DNA of 64,000 nucleotides from Phyllobacterium myrsinacearum (GTDB lineage Bacteria; Pseudomonadota; Alphaproteobacteria; Rhizobiales; Rhizobiaceae): assembly GCF_014138285.1 (NCBI RefSeq), contig NZ_JACGXN010000011.1:62001-126000 (forward strand). The letters are read 5' to 3'. Below the pieces are notes generated by a model, which was not told the DNA's origin, made no database searches, and saw only the letters and a program-made list of their open reading frames with translations. The position numbers and the translations under genes were made by a program. Of the stretch, positions 9,081-18,304 are shown one piece after another (positions within the stretch are counted from its first letter, which is position 1; every line of letters starts with the position of its first letter).

Positions 9081-9859
9081 CGAACCGTCTTGTCGGAAAA
9101 AGGATAGTCATTACAGGCGCGGCACAGGGTATCGGTCTGGCAATTACCGAAGCATGTCTGGCAGAAGATGCCCGTCTCTTTCTCATCGATCGGGATCGCA
9201 CATTGCTTGAAAGTGTGGTGGATGAACTGCGGGCAAGGGCAACTTCAGTGGGATTCGCTGTGGCCGATATCAGCGATGGTGCGGCTGTTGCTGCGGCAGT
9301 CAATCAGGCGAATGCGGAAATCGGTGCGATCAATGCCCTGATCAATAACGCAGGCATCAATGTGTTTTCCACGCCTCTCGAAACGTCGGAAGAGCAATGG
9401 AACCGCAACTTTGATGTCAATGTCAAAGGCGCATGGAACTGCAGCAAAGCCGTACTGCCATCGATGCTGGAGCAGGGCGGCGGCGTTATCCTCAACATTG
9501 CCTCGACCCACAGCTTTACGATTATACCGCAGACATTTCCTTATCCGGTGGCCAAACACGCCTTGCTTGGCCTGACAAAATCCATTGCACTCGAATATGC
9601 GGGAAAAGGAGTGCGGGTGAATGCGCTGGCTCCCGGTTATGTGGAAACGCAAAAGGTTCTCGACTACTGGAACAGCTTTGAAGACCCCGCAGCAGCGCGC
9701 GCCAAGACACTCGCTCTTCATCCGGGCGGGCGCATCGCCTCACCGCAGGAGATCGCGCAGGCAGCTGTGTTCATGATTTCCGATGAGTGCCCGTTCATGA
9801 ACGCTGCCTGGCTTGTCGTGGATGGCGGCCTCAGCCAGCAGCAACACCCGAATAACTAG
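9077..9859 (+). CDS. SDR-family sugar dehydrogenase (putative L-arabinose/D-galactose 1-dehydrogenase)
   Basis: A 260-residue classical short-chain dehydrogenase. The nucleotide motif TGAAQGIG is at residues 13-20, the NNAG strand follows near residue 92, and the catalytic Ser and Tyr-x-x-x-Lys appear in IASTHS and YPVAKHA. Asp in LIDRD after beta-2 suggests a preference for NAD+. Its position between a mutarotase and a sugar-acid dehydratase makes oxidation of an aldose to its lactone the most economical role. The actual substrate is inferred. The start overlaps the mutarotase stop as ATGA. Confidence 0.87.
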   Translation: MTNRLVGKRIVITGAAQGIGLAITEACLAEDARLFLIDRDRTLLESVVDELRARATSVGFAVADISDGAAVAAAVNQANAEIGAINALINNAGINVFSTPLETSEEQWNRNFDVNVKGAWNCSKAVLPSMLEQGGGVILNIASTHSFTIIPQTFPYPVAKHALLGLTKSIALEYAGKGVRVNALAPGYVETQKVLDYWNSFEDPAAARAKTLALHPGGRIASPQEIAQAAVFMISDECPFMNAAWLVVDGGLSQQQHPNN

Positions 9860-9878
9860 CAAAAACAGAGCATCAATC

Positions 9879-11591
9879 ATGACGAAGAGAAGATCCCAGC
9901 ATTGGTTTGGCGGTAATGGCAAGGATGCATTCATTCATCGCAGCTGGATGAAAAATGGCGGCTTGCCGGACGATGCCTTTGACGGTCGTCCGGTGATCGG
10001 TATCTGCAATACATTCTCTGAATTCACGCCATGCAATGCGCATTTCCGCGGACTGGTCGAGCACATCAAGGCGGGTGTACTTGAGGCAGGCGGCTTGCCG
10101 CTGGAATTCCCGGTGTTCTCTTGTGGCGAATCCAATCTGCGGCCAACGGCGATGCTGTTTCGCAATCTGGCGTCGATGGATGTCGAGGAGTCGATCCGGG
10201 GCAATCCCATGGACGGCGTGGTCCTCATGGCAGGCTGTGACAAGACCACGCCATCTCTCGTCATGGGCGCGGCATCCTGCGACCTGCCGTCCATCGTGAT
10301 ATCGGGTGGTCCCATGTTGAATGGCCGTTTCAAGGGAAAGCAGATCGGCTCAGGAACTGATGTTTGGAAATTCTCCGAGGATGTCCGGGCTGGTGTCATG
10401 AGCGAACAGGAGTTTGCCAACGCCGAAAGTGCGATGTCACGGTCACCGGGTCACTGCATGACCATGGGCACCGCGTCAACGATGGCTTCGATGGTCGAGG
10501 CGCTGGGAATTGCACTGCCGGGAAACGCAGCCTATCCGGCCGTCGATGCTCATCGTGCAAGGCTTGCACGGATGACCGGACGCCGCATCGTTGAGATGGT
10601 TCATGAAGATTTGCGGTTGTCGGCGATATTGCGGCGCGAAGCCTTTGCCAATGCCATCCGGATAAATGGCGCTATCGGCGGCTCGACCAATGCCGTGGTA
10701 CATCTACTGGCCATTGCCGGACGGATCGGTTGCGAACTGTCGCTGGACGATTGGGACAGGTTCGGACGGGACATCCCCACGATTCTCGATCTCATGCCAT
10801 CGGGACGTTTCCTGATGGAGGATTTCTGTTACGCAGGCGGACTTCCGGCCGTCATGAAGGAGATAGCCAGCCTGATTGACCTCGACGCAATGACCGTTAC
10901 CGGCAGAACGGTGGGCGAGAACATTGCCCAGGCTGAAAATTTCGATCCCGAAGTCATCCGCCCGACGGAAAAAGCATTGACAGCGCAAGGCGGCATAGCG
11001 GTGTTGCGCGGCAATCTCGCGCCCTCGGGCGCGATCATAAAGCCTTCTGCGGCATCGCCGGAACTCATGCGTCATCGCGGACGGGCCGTGGTGTTTGAAG
11101 ACATCGACCACTACAAGGCCATCATTGACGATCCGGCGCTGGATATCGACGAAACATGCATCATGGTGCTGAAGAATTGCGGTCCCAAGGGCTATCCGGG
11201 GATGGCCGAGGTCGGCAATATGGCTCTGCCGCAGAAACTGCTGCAGAAGGGTGTGCGTGACATGGTGCGCATATCCGATGCCCGCATGTCCGGGACGGCT
11301 TTCGGAACGGTTGTCCTGCATGTCGCACCGGAAGCTGCAGTCGGCGGGCCGCTGGCCCTGGTGCGCAATGGCGACTTCATCGAACTTGATGTCGAGGCCC
11401 GCAAACTTCATCTGGACGTGTCTGACACCGAAATGGAGGTGCGCCGCCGGTCCTGGCAGGCTCCTGTACCGGCAATGGACGGCGGGTACCAGCATCTTTA
11501 CACGCAGCGTGTGCTGCAAGCTGACCGTGGTGCGGACCTTGACTTCCTGGTGGGATGCCGCGGTGCCGGGATACCGCGTGAGAGCCATTAG
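9879..11591 (+). CDS. IlvD/EDD-family sugar-acid dehydratase (L-arabonate dehydratase type)
   Basis: A 570-residue Fe-S dehydratase. Cluster ligand regions are seen in GICNTFSEFTPCN and MAGCDKTTP, with the later ASCDLPS, and the C-terminal domain carries RMSGTAFGTVVLHVAPEAA. It resembles the branch acting on pentonates and hexonates (L-arabonate, D-xylonate, galactonate) rather than the dihydroxy-acid dehydratase of valine synthesis. The likely reaction is L-arabonate (or a related aldonate) to the 2-keto-3-deoxy acid. ATG at 9879 is 20 bp after the SDR stop, with only a weak purine run; the upstream in-frame extension overlaps the SDR gene and is rejected. It converges with a regulator gene 20 bp away. 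Confidence 0.9.
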   Translation: MTKRRSQHWFGGNGKDAFIHRSWMKNGGLPDDAFDGRPVIGICNTFSEFTPCNAHFRGLVEHIKAGVLEAGGLPLEFPVFSCGESNLRPTAMLFRNLASMDVEESIRGNPMDGVVLMAGCDKTTPSLVMGAASCDLPSIVISGGPMLNGRFKGKQIGSGTDVWKFSEDVRAGVMSEQEFANAESAMSRSPGHCMTMGTASTMASMVEALGIALPGNAAYPAVDAHRARLARMTGRRIVEMVHEDLRLSAILRREAFANAIRINGAIGGSTNAVVHLLAIAGRIGCELSLDDWDRFGRDIPTILDLMPSGRFLMEDFCYAGGLPAVMKEIASLIDLDAMTVTGRTVGENIAQAENFDPEVIRPTEKALTAQGGIAVLRGNLAPSGAIIKPSAASPELMRHRGRAVVFEDIDHYKAIIDDPALDIDETCIMVLKNCGPKGYPGMAEVGNMALPQKLLQKGVRDMVRISDARMSGTAFGTVVLHVAPEAAVGGPLALVRNGDFIELDVEARKLHLDVSDTEMEVRRRSWQAPVPAMDGGYQHLYTQRVLQADRGADLDFLVGCRGAGIPRESH

Positions 11592-11611
11592 AGCTTGGCT
11601 CACTGCTCGCC

Positions 11612-12298
11612 TCAACCGGCGGATTGCAGAAACTGCGTGGTGTGCTGCAGGACTTTTTCCATGTGGATTCGCGCGGCCTCGGGATCGCCGCGCACTATCG
11701 CATCGGCAACCTCGCCATGATTGTCGAGGTTGTGGGTGAACGTGCCAACCGTATGGGGAAAAATGGCATCCAGAATGGACTCGATCGTTTGGCGCAGGCT
11801 TTGCAGAACAGGATTGTGTGTTGCGTCCAGAATAGCAAGGTGGAACTGTTTGTCCGCCAGTATCGCCTCTTGCGGCGATGCGTGGCCTGTCTTCATTCGC
11901 TCATAGGCTGCGACGATCTCCCCACGCTGCTTCGACGTCGCACGCAGAGCGGCAAGAGCTGCAGCGCCGGGCTCGATGATCTGGCGCGCCTCGGCGAATG
12001 CCAGAAGGTCGCTCTTGGCAGCCCTGCCGTTTGCCAGCCAGCTGACGAGTTCGCCATCCATCCACATCCACTGCTCACGCGGGTTTACATGCGTCCCGTG
12101 TCGTTGGCGCACGGTCACAAGACCTTTGGCCGACAGGATTTTGGTCGCTTCGCGAATAACTGTACGGCTGACCTCGTATTCATGCTCAAGGACTGTTTCC
12201 GAGGGCAAGAACGTACCGGGGGAGAACTCGCCGCTTGCTATGCGGCCCCCGAGCGCTGCCACCACAATCCGGGTTCGGTTCGGCTTCCGGATTCTCAT
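11612..12298 (-). CDS. GntR/FadR-type (FCD) transcriptional regulator
   Basis: A 228-residue FCD regulator. The N-terminal wHTH reads [26 protein letters not shown], and the FCD domain contains ADKQFHLAILDATHNP and DNHGEVADAI. It is divergent from the MFS transporter gene at 12449, and a perfect 17-3-17 palindrome lies between them. It is therefore the likely repressor of the MFS-aldolase-MFS operon and of itself. It is a paralogue of the regulator at 3697, and both probably sense intermediates of the same sugar route. Confidence 0.9.
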   Translation of the reverse strand: MRIRKPNRTRIVVAALGGRIASGEFSPGTFLPSETVLEHEYEVSRTVIREATKILSAKGLVTVRQRHGTHVNPREQWMWMDGELVSWLANGRAAKSDLLAFAEARQIIEPGAAALAALRATSKQRGEIVAAYERMKTGHASPQEAILADKQFHLAILDATHNPVLQSLRQTIESILDAIFPHTVGTFTHNLDNHGEVADAIVRGDPEAARIHMEKVLQHTTQFLQSAG

Positions 12299-12378
12299 GG
12301 GTTTACCTCATCGATCAACTGTTGTGCGCTTCATCACCCATACACAATCGGTATGGAACTTGAAAAAAGTTTCTTGCC

Positions 12379-12415
12379 TATCAAACATCATATGTTAAAC
12401 ATATGATGTTTGATA
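12379..12415. promoter_or_regulatory. Perfect 17-3-17 palindrome, likely FCD operator
   Basis: The left arm at 12379-12395 (TATCAAACATCATATGT) is the exact reverse complement of the right arm at 12399-12415, with TAA as spacer. It lies between the divergent FCD regulator and MFS genes, about 20 bp before the MFS ribosome-binding site. ATCATA is shared with the half-sites at 4537-4590. Confidence 0.7.
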
Positions 12416-12448
12416 CACCGCTTGGGAGAGCGGCTATGGGAGGAATAG

Positions 12449-13759
12449 ATGACCGCTTACAACACGTCCGACGCGATCCGGCGCGTCAACCTGCGTATTT
12501 TGCCGTTCGTGATGCTGCTTTATCTGGTCGCCTATATCGACCGGTCGAACATCTCCGTGGCGGCATTGGGAATGAATGCGGAACTGCAGCTTACGGAGCG
12601 CATGTACGGGATCGCCGCGGGTCTGTTTTTCGCCACCTACATCGTCTTTGAAATTCCCAGCAATGTCGCGTTGACGCGATTTGGCGCACGTCGGTGGATC
12701 GCGCGCATTATGGTGACATGGGGAATTATCGCCGCTGGGATGGCATTTGTAACAAGCGCTTATCAGCTTTACGGCATGCGTCTTCTGCTGGGTGCAGCAG
12801 AAGCCGGGTTTACGCCGGGTATTATCTATTACCTCGCCAGATGGTATCCATCCAGGGATCGCGCCCACGCCATGTCGTTCTTTTACATCGGTGCGGCACT
12901 GGCTTCCGTTATCGGGTTGCCCCTTTCGGGATTGTTGTTGAATGCCCACGGTGTACTGGGTGTTTCGGGCTGGCGATGGGTTTTCCTCATCGAGGGCGTG
13001 CCGGCAATCCTGTTGGGCTTCCTGGTCCTTTGGCTCCTCCCGGACCGGCCCGCCGATGCCCGCTGGCTTACACCGGAGCAACAGAGTGGTCTGGAGCAGG
13101 TGATCCGGAATGAAGAGATGGAAGCCGCCACTGTATCGCATAAGGCCTCATGGGTGGCGGCATTCGCTGATCTGCACATTTGGCTGCTTGCGGTGTTCTG
13201 GCTTCTGCAGGCTTTTGGTACCATCGGGCTGACGCTTTTCATGCCTTTGATCGTGAAGGATCTGTCTGGCAGCAACAATCTGACTGTCAGTCTGCTCTCA
13301 GCCGTGCCGTTTATTGCAGCCTGTATTTTCATGTTTCTCAATGGCAGGCATTCAGATGCGACCGGGGAAAGGGCACTGCATCTCGGCCTTCCCCTCATTG
13401 CGTCCGGTTTGGCCATTATCGCCGCAATTTTATCGAGCGACATCTACGTCCGCTATGCGTTGCTGGTTCTTTCCGTTGGATTGAACTGGGCGGTCATTCC
13501 GATTTTCTGGGCTGTCACCACGGAATATGTATCCGGTGTGGCCGCTGCTGTCTCCATCGCTTTGATCAACGCTCTGGCAAACGTTGCCGGTCTCTTATTG
13601 CCGCCAGTTATCGGTAGTATCCGGCAAACGACAGGCAGCTATAATGTGCCTTTGGGTCTTGTTGCTGCTGCGCTCGTCATCGGCGGTGTGCTGGGTATTG
13701 GTCTTGCGCGCCGTACCCGTTCCAATTTGCCATCGCCCATCCTGAGGAAACAATTTTGA
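12449..13759 (+). CDS. MFS transporter, anion:cation symporter (ACS) family
   Basis: A 436-residue MFS protein with twelve hydrophobic segments. The N-terminus reads ILPFVMLLYLVAYIDRSNISVA, with the YIDR motif characteristic of ACS-family carriers for sugar acids and tartrate (GudP, phthalate and TtuB types). The cytoplasmic loop motif between TM2 and TM3 is present (ALTRFGARRWIARI). GGGAGGA lies 5 bases before the ATG. It probably imports an aldonate or uronate feeding the downstream 2-keto-3-deoxy acid enzyme, whose TTG start overlaps its stop. Confidence 0.9.
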   Translation: MTAYNTSDAIRRVNLRILPFVMLLYLVAYIDRSNISVAALGMNAELQLTERMYGIAAGLFFATYIVFEIPSNVALTRFGARRWIARIMVTWGIIAAGMAFVTSAYQLYGMRLLLGAAEAGFTPGIIYYLARWYPSRDRAHAMSFFYIGAALASVIGLPLSGLLLNAHGVLGVSGWRWVFLIEGVPAILLGFLVLWLLPDRPADARWLTPEQQSGLEQVIRNEEMEAATVSHKASWVAAFADLHIWLLAVFWLLQAFGTIGLTLFMPLIVKDLSGSNNLTVSLLSAVPFIAACIFMFLNGRHSDATGERALHLGLPLIASGLAIIAAILSSDIYVRYALLVLSVGLNWAVIPIFWAVTTEYVSGVAAAVSIALINALANVAGLLLPPVIGSIRQTTGSYNVPLGLVAAALVIGGVLGIGLARRTRSNLPSPILRKQF

Positions 13760-14652
13760 ACGCCCCATCCAATGACTTTTCCGGCATCCATGCCATTTTG
13801 TACGCTTTCTTCGACCGGGACGAAAAGCTCGATCGCCAAGCTATGCGCAAGCAGACCGAGATTGCCATTTCGACCGGTGTGCAGGGGATCGCTGCACTTG
13901 GGTTGGCGACAGAAGTCGCCAAATTGACCGAACACGAGAGACGGACAGTCATGGATTGGCTTGCCGAGGACAATGCCGGACGCCTGCCGCTGGCTTTTAC
14001 AATCTTCGGCACATCTGTTGCCGAACAGGTCGCGCAGGTGCGTCATGCCGAGCTCGCAGGGGCGAACTGGATCATCCTCCAGCCGCCCATTGCCGGAAGC
14101 TTCAATGCACAGGAGTATATAGCCTTTTTCGGAAGGGTAGCCGATGCCACTTCATTGCCCGTCGCTATACAGAACGCACCGGCATTTCTGGGCCGGGGCC
14201 TTGGGGCTGCGGATATGACGGCTCTTACCTCCGGTCATCCCAATATCCGTCTGTTGAAAGCCGAGGCATCGGCGGTGGATGTAGAAACCCTCATTCATGC
14301 GATAGGCGGTCGTGTTCCGGTGTTCAATGGACGCGGTGGTCTTGAGCTGATCGATGGGCTCAATGGTGGCTGTGCCGGTTACATCCTTGCGCCCGATATC
14401 ATTGATTACGCCGTACGGGCCTATAAGGATTACAGGGCTGGCGATCTGGCATCGGCGGAAGACATATATGCGCAGATGCTGCCCGCCGTGACTTTTGTCA
14501 TGCAGGGCATTGAACATCTGATGTGTTATGGCAAACGTCTCTTTGCCGCGCGGGCCGGGATCGAGGTTTTCGATCGGGCTCCGGCGATGCGGCCGACCGG
14601 CTTCGGCGAGCAGCTGGTGCAGCTTCACGCCCGGCGTCTCGGCCGGTTCTGA
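13756..14652 (+). CDS. DHDPS-family lyase (2-keto-3-deoxy sugar-acid dehydratase/aldolase)
   Basis: A 298-residue (beta/alpha)8 class I enzyme. Lys168 in IRLLKAE is the Schiff-base lysine. The DapA-type tyrosine position before the NxP turn reads AIQNAP, so the usual Tyr is replaced. This agrees with members that act on 2-keto-3-deoxy sugar acids, such as L-2-keto-3-deoxyarabonate dehydratase, rather than with DapA itself. The start is TTG at 13756, with TGAGGA 7 bases upstream, and it overlaps the transporter stop by 4 bases; no in-frame ATG is available until well into the barrel. The likely pathway step is conversion of the keto-deoxy acid made by the IlvD/EDD enzyme. Confidence 0.85.
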   Translation: MNAPSNDFSGIHAILYAFFDRDEKLDRQAMRKQTEIAISTGVQGIAALGLATEVAKLTEHERRTVMDWLAEDNAGRLPLAFTIFGTSVAEQVAQVRHAELAGANWIILQPPIAGSFNAQEYIAFFGRVADATSLPVAIQNAPAFLGRGLGAADMTALTSGHPNIRLLKAEASAVDVETLIHAIGGRVPVFNGRGGLELIDGLNGGCAGYILAPDIIDYAVRAYKDYRAGDLASAEDIYAQMLPAVTFVMQGIEHLMCYGKRLFAARAGIEVFDRAPAMRPTGFGEQLVQLHARRLGRF

Positions 14653-14733
14653 CAACCACCGATGACCGGTACCCGACAACAATCCGTATAATGGATGTGG
14701 TAGTCTCAACCACAAAGCCTTTTGGAGAATATC

Positions 14734-16032
14734 ATGGTCGTAGAGAAACAGCTGATAAGCAAGATATCCTGGCGATTGATGCCATTCCTCGGCATCCTCT
14801 ATCTGATCGCCTATATCGACCGGCAGAACGTCAGCTTTGCCAAACTGCAAATGGTCGATGCTCTGGGCATGAGCGAATATGCCTACGGGCTCGGTGCATC
14901 GTTATTCTTTATCGGCTATTTCATCTTTGAAGTCCCAAGCAACCTGTTTCTGGAAAGGTTCGGCGCAAGCAAATGGTTCGCCCGGATTCTCGTCTCATGG
15001 GGCATCGTGACCATCGCGCTGGCATTCACACAGAGCGCCGGCATGTTTTACGTTCTTCGTTTTCTGCTTGGTGTGTGTGAGGCTGGCTTTTTCCCCGGCG
15101 TGCTTTACCTCATGACGCTGTGGTATCCAGCACGCTATCGCGGCGCAATGGTCGGTCTCTTCATGATATTCAGCGCCGTTGCAAATGCGATCGGAGCGCC
15201 GCTTGGCGGATCGTTGCTGGCCATGGATGGCCTTCTTGGCCTCAAAGGCTGGGAATGGGTATTCCTTGTTACCGGCGTGCCCGCGGTGATTGCCGGGATC
15301 GTGACGTGGTTTTATCTGGACGACCGGCCGGAAAAGGCGACATTCCTGACAGCGGCGGAAAAGGATTGGCTGAAAAAGCGCATTGACGACGAGAATTCAA
15401 ATCTCGGGACAGAAGGCGGCCATGCATTCAAGGCTCTGCTTGATCCGCGTGTCTTGCTCATGTCGGTATGTTTTATCGGCTTTCCGCTCTCGGCATATGG
15501 TTTGAGTTATTGGCTGCCAACTGTTTTGAAAAGCTTCGGCATCGGCAACGTTGCCAACGGTTTTCTGAACATTATTCCTTGGGTGGTGGTGTCTGTGGCG
15601 CTTTATGTCGTGCCGCATATGGCTGCACGGGCACGCTGGCAGACCCCCTATATCGTCATACCGGCCTTTTTTGGCGCGATCTGTCTGATTTTCTCTGCCG
15701 TGCTTTCCAATCAGGCTCTGCAGTTTGCATTTCTTTGCCTTGCAGCGGGCGGTATATTCGCCGGGCAACCCGTGTTCTGGAGCATGCCCTCGCGGTTTCT
15801 CCGAGGCGCTGGAGCGGCGGCAGGTCTGGCGGCGATCAACTCAGTGGGTAATCTGGGCGGCTTCATAGCCCAGAATGTAGTGCCGTGGATCAAGGATACG
15901 ACTGGAAGCACGATTGCACCCATGTTCTTTCTGGCAGCATGTCTGACGGTGGCCGGATGCCTTGTGTTCCTCGTTGAGCGACTGATTTCCCGGGGCGAAG
16001 AGCGGTCTCAAGAAAACGGAAGAATTTCTTGA
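14734..16032 (+). CDS. MFS transporter, ACS family (second copy)
   Basis: A 432-residue, twelve-segment MFS protein with the ACS signature YIDRQNVSFA and the loop LERFGASKWFARI. It is a diverged paralogue of the carrier at 12449. ATG at 14734 is spaced 5 bases from GGAGA; a longer TTG-started frame at 14722 is unlikely because it contains that site. It is the last gene of the operon, ahead of a strong terminator. The substrate is probably another sugar acid of the same route, although this is inferred. Confidence 0.9.
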   Translation: MVVEKQLISKISWRLMPFLGILYLIAYIDRQNVSFAKLQMVDALGMSEYAYGLGASLFFIGYFIFEVPSNLFLERFGASKWFARILVSWGIVTIALAFTQSAGMFYVLRFLLGVCEAGFFPGVLYLMTLWYPARYRGAMVGLFMIFSAVANAIGAPLGGSLLAMDGLLGLKGWEWVFLVTGVPAVIAGIVTWFYLDDRPEKATFLTAAEKDWLKKRIDDENSNLGTEGGHAFKALLDPRVLLMSVCFIGFPLSAYGLSYWLPTVLKSFGIGNVANGFLNIIPWVVVSVALYVVPHMAARARWQTPYIVIPAFFGAICLIFSAVLSNQALQFAFLCLAAGGIFAGQPVFWSMPSRFLRGAGAAAGLAAINSVGNLGGFIAQNVVPWIKDTTGSTIAPMFFLAACLTVAGCLVFLVERLISRGEERSQENGRIS

Positions 16033-16060
16033 AGCGGGTCCGGATGCTGGTTGGACCAGA

Positions 16061-16102
16061 GCGGACGGCCGATCAGTATCCCGATCGGCCGTCCGCAATT
16101 TT
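16061..16102 (+). terminator. Rho-independent terminator after the sugar-acid operon
   Basis: GCGGACGGCCGATC at 16061-16074 pairs exactly with GATCGGCCGTCCGC at 16083-16096 across an 8-base loop. AATTTT follows. This GC-rich 14-bp stem separates the MFS gene from the convergent malate:quinone oxidoreductase gene and may work in both directions. Confidence 0.8.
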
Positions 16103-16170
16103 CCACTAGATCAAATGTATCAGCCAGGAACCCAGACCAATGATTGACGGCAGTTTCGTCCTGGCGCCGT

Positions 16171-17829
16171 TCAAAGTGCCATATCGGGGACGCGTTTTAC
16201 TTCCCCACCCGGCTTGACGTTGTCTGGCTTTGCCAACGCAGAAATATCGATTGCGGGCGGGGTGATGGCAAGCTGCAGCCGATCAGCGGTAGCTGCCCAT
16301 TCTGCGGCGAGCGTCTCCGGATTATCATTGAGTTTCACGCCGTAGGTCGGCACGATCGTGCGTACCTTTGCCTGCCATTCTCGCGTTGCAAGTTTCTTGG
16401 AGAAAACCTTTTTAAGGAGATCCAGCATGATGGGCGCGGCGGTCGATGCGCCGGGCGACGCGCCGAGCAGTGCAGCAATGCTGCCATCCTCAGAGGATAC
16501 GATCTCGGTTCCCAATTTCAGAACGCCGCCCTTTTCGGGATCGCGTTTGATGATCTGGACGCGCTGTCCGGCCTGCCATAATCTCCAATCCTCTGCTTTT
16601 GCCTGCGGGAAATATTCACGCAAGGCCTGCAGACGGTCCTCATCCGACATCATGAGCTGACCGGCCAGATATTCAACCAGGTTGAACTCATCAAAGCCCA
16701 CCTGGAGCATTGGCCAGATGTTATCCAACGTCACCGAGGCCGGAAGATCGAAATAGGATCCGTACTTGAGGAATTTGGTTGAGAACGTGGCAAACGGCCC
16801 AAACAGCACCACACGCTTGCCGTCGAGAAAACGGGTATCGAAGTGCGGGACGGACATGGGCGGCGCGCCGACCGATGCCTGACCATAGGCCTTGGCCAGG
16901 TGCTGGTTCACCAGACCAGGTTTGTCACAGACGAGGAACGAGCCGCCAACAGGAAAACCGGCATAGTCATCGCCCTCGGGAATACCCGACATCTGCAGCA
17001 ACGGCAGGGCGCCACCACCGGCACCAAGGAACACAAACTTCGCGTTGATTGTACCTGTTGCCGAGTTGTCCTTTGTATTCGTATAGGAAACACGCCATGT
17101 GCCGTCCGCGTTGCGCTGAATGTCCTTCACTTCGGAAGAAGTGTGTAGATTGAATGTCGATTGGCGCTTGAGATGCGCGATGTACTGGTGAGTGATCTCG
17201 CCGAAGTTCACGTCGGTACCCAGCGGACTCCAGGTCGCCGCGATCTTCTGTGATCGATCGCGCCCTTCCATCATGAGGGGAATCCATTTGGCGATCTCAT
17301 CGTGATCAGTCGAAAATCGCATTCCGGAAAAGAGCGGGCTGGCTTTCAGCGCTTCATAACGCTTTTCCAGAAACTTGGTATTATCGTCTCCCCAGACAAA
17401 GCTCATATGCGGTGTGGAGTTTATGAAAGAGCGGGGATCTTTCAGAACACCCGCCCCGATCTGGTGGGTGAAAAACTGGCGGGAAATCTGGAAGGCCTCG
17501 TTGATCTCAACAGCTTTGGCGATCTGTACGTTGCCGTTTGCATCTTCCGGCGTGTAGTTCAGTTCAGCCAGCGCAGAATGGCCCGTCCCGGCATTGTTCC
17601 AGCCATTGGAGCTTTCCATAGCGACGTCGTCGAGCCGTTCGATCATTTCGATCGTCCAGGATGGCTCCAATTCGCTCAGCAATACGCCAAGCGTAGCACT
17701 CATGATGCCACCCCCTACAAGAAGGACATCAACTGTCCTTTCCGCTGGCGTGGCCCAGGCTGGAAGCGCAGGAAGGCTCAAGGCAGCAGCACCTGCCACT
17801 GCAGAGCCAAGGAGCTGCCGGCGATTCAT
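16171..17829 (-). CDS. mqo: Malate:quinone oxidoreductase with Tat-like leader
   Basis: An FAD enzyme that oxidises malate to oxaloacetate and passes electrons to quinone. The 552-residue protein carries the dinucleotide-binding [10 protein letters not shown] near residue 38 and the family stretches [29 protein letters not shown] and [13 protein letters not shown]. Before the FAD motif is a leader, [20 protein letters not shown]...AWA, that resembles a twin-arginine signal. Most Mqo proteins are cytoplasmic-face peripheral proteins without one. The start at 17829 gives this leader. A longer open frame to 18162 has no family similarity and is rejected. The gene converges with the MFS gene and is divergent from a DUF2076 gene. 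Confidence 0.9.
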   Translation of the reverse strand: MNRRQLLGSAVAGAAALSLPALPAWATPAERTVDVLLVGGGIMSATLGVLLSELEPSWTIEMIERLDDVAMESSNGWNNAGTGHSALAELNYTPEDANGNVQIAKAVEINEAFQISRQFFTHQIGAGVLKDPRSFINSTPHMSFVWGDDNTKFLEKRYEALKASPLFSGMRFSTDHDEIAKWIPLMMEGRDRSQKIAATWSPLGTDVNFGEITHQYIAHLKRQSTFNLHTSSEVKDIQRNADGTWRVSYTNTKDNSATGTINAKFVFLGAGGGALPLLQMSGIPEGDDYAGFPVGGSFLVCDKPGLVNQHLAKAYGQASVGAPPMSVPHFDTRFLDGKRVVLFGPFATFSTKFLKYGSYFDLPASVTLDNIWPMLQVGFDEFNLVEYLAGQLMMSDEDRLQALREYFPQAKAEDWRLWQAGQRVQIIKRDPEKGGVLKLGTEIVSSEDGSIAALLGASPGASTAAPIMLDLLKKVFSKKLATREWQAKVRTIVPTYGVKLNDNPETLAAEWAATADRLQLAITPPAIDISALAKPDNVKPGGEVKRVPDMAL

Positions 17830-18304
17830 GGTAAATTCGGGGAAATGTCCGGTGTGCAGGCTGGAACTCTTGCTATCGTTTGGCACCGTTAACCTCTGAT
17901 GTCGGCTTTCGATCCTCCCGTCTGCGGCTATAGGCCAAAATAAATATCCTGACAAGCTGATGCGCGGCATCGTGTCACTCAAAGCTGTTTTCTGCCGACC
18001 GGCGGAATCTCGCGACTTGGTACAGGCGCCGTTGACACGGCCCTGATCGTTCAGGTGTCGATCTTGCCACAAGCGATCGCTTGGACGCGGATCGTTCCAA
18101 TGCAGGGGTTCAAGCGCCCGGGGTAACTTCCCACGCACCCAGTCGTGCAGTAGCGGCAGCATTTCTCATGCCGGAGCGCATTCATACGGCTAAATTTTCC
18201 CTGCGATGAGTTGCGGCGGTCGCAAGATTACATTTTCTTAAAGTCATCTAATTGCCATGAATCTGGATCGAGATCAGATTTCCCTTACATGGAGGTGAGC
18301 GAAA
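17830..18304. other. Divergent intergenic region
   Basis: About 475 bases between the divergent mqo and DUF2076 genes. It must hold both promoters. An open frame on the minus strand continuous with mqo shows no family similarity. No further gene was seen. AGGTGAG at 18294-18300 is the ribosome-binding site for the DUF2076 gene. Confidence 0.5.

Noticed and set aside
9879-11591. Dihydroxy-acid dehydratase of branched-chain amino-acid synthesis (ilvD)
   Set aside because: Its operon partners are a sugar importer, mutarotase and sugar dehydrogenase, and the sequence resembles the sugar-acid dehydratase branch.
17830-18162. N-terminal extension of the malate:quinone oxidoreductase frame
   Set aside because: The first 111 codons show no similarity to the family, and the Tat-like leader with its own ATG at 17829 gives a normal protein.
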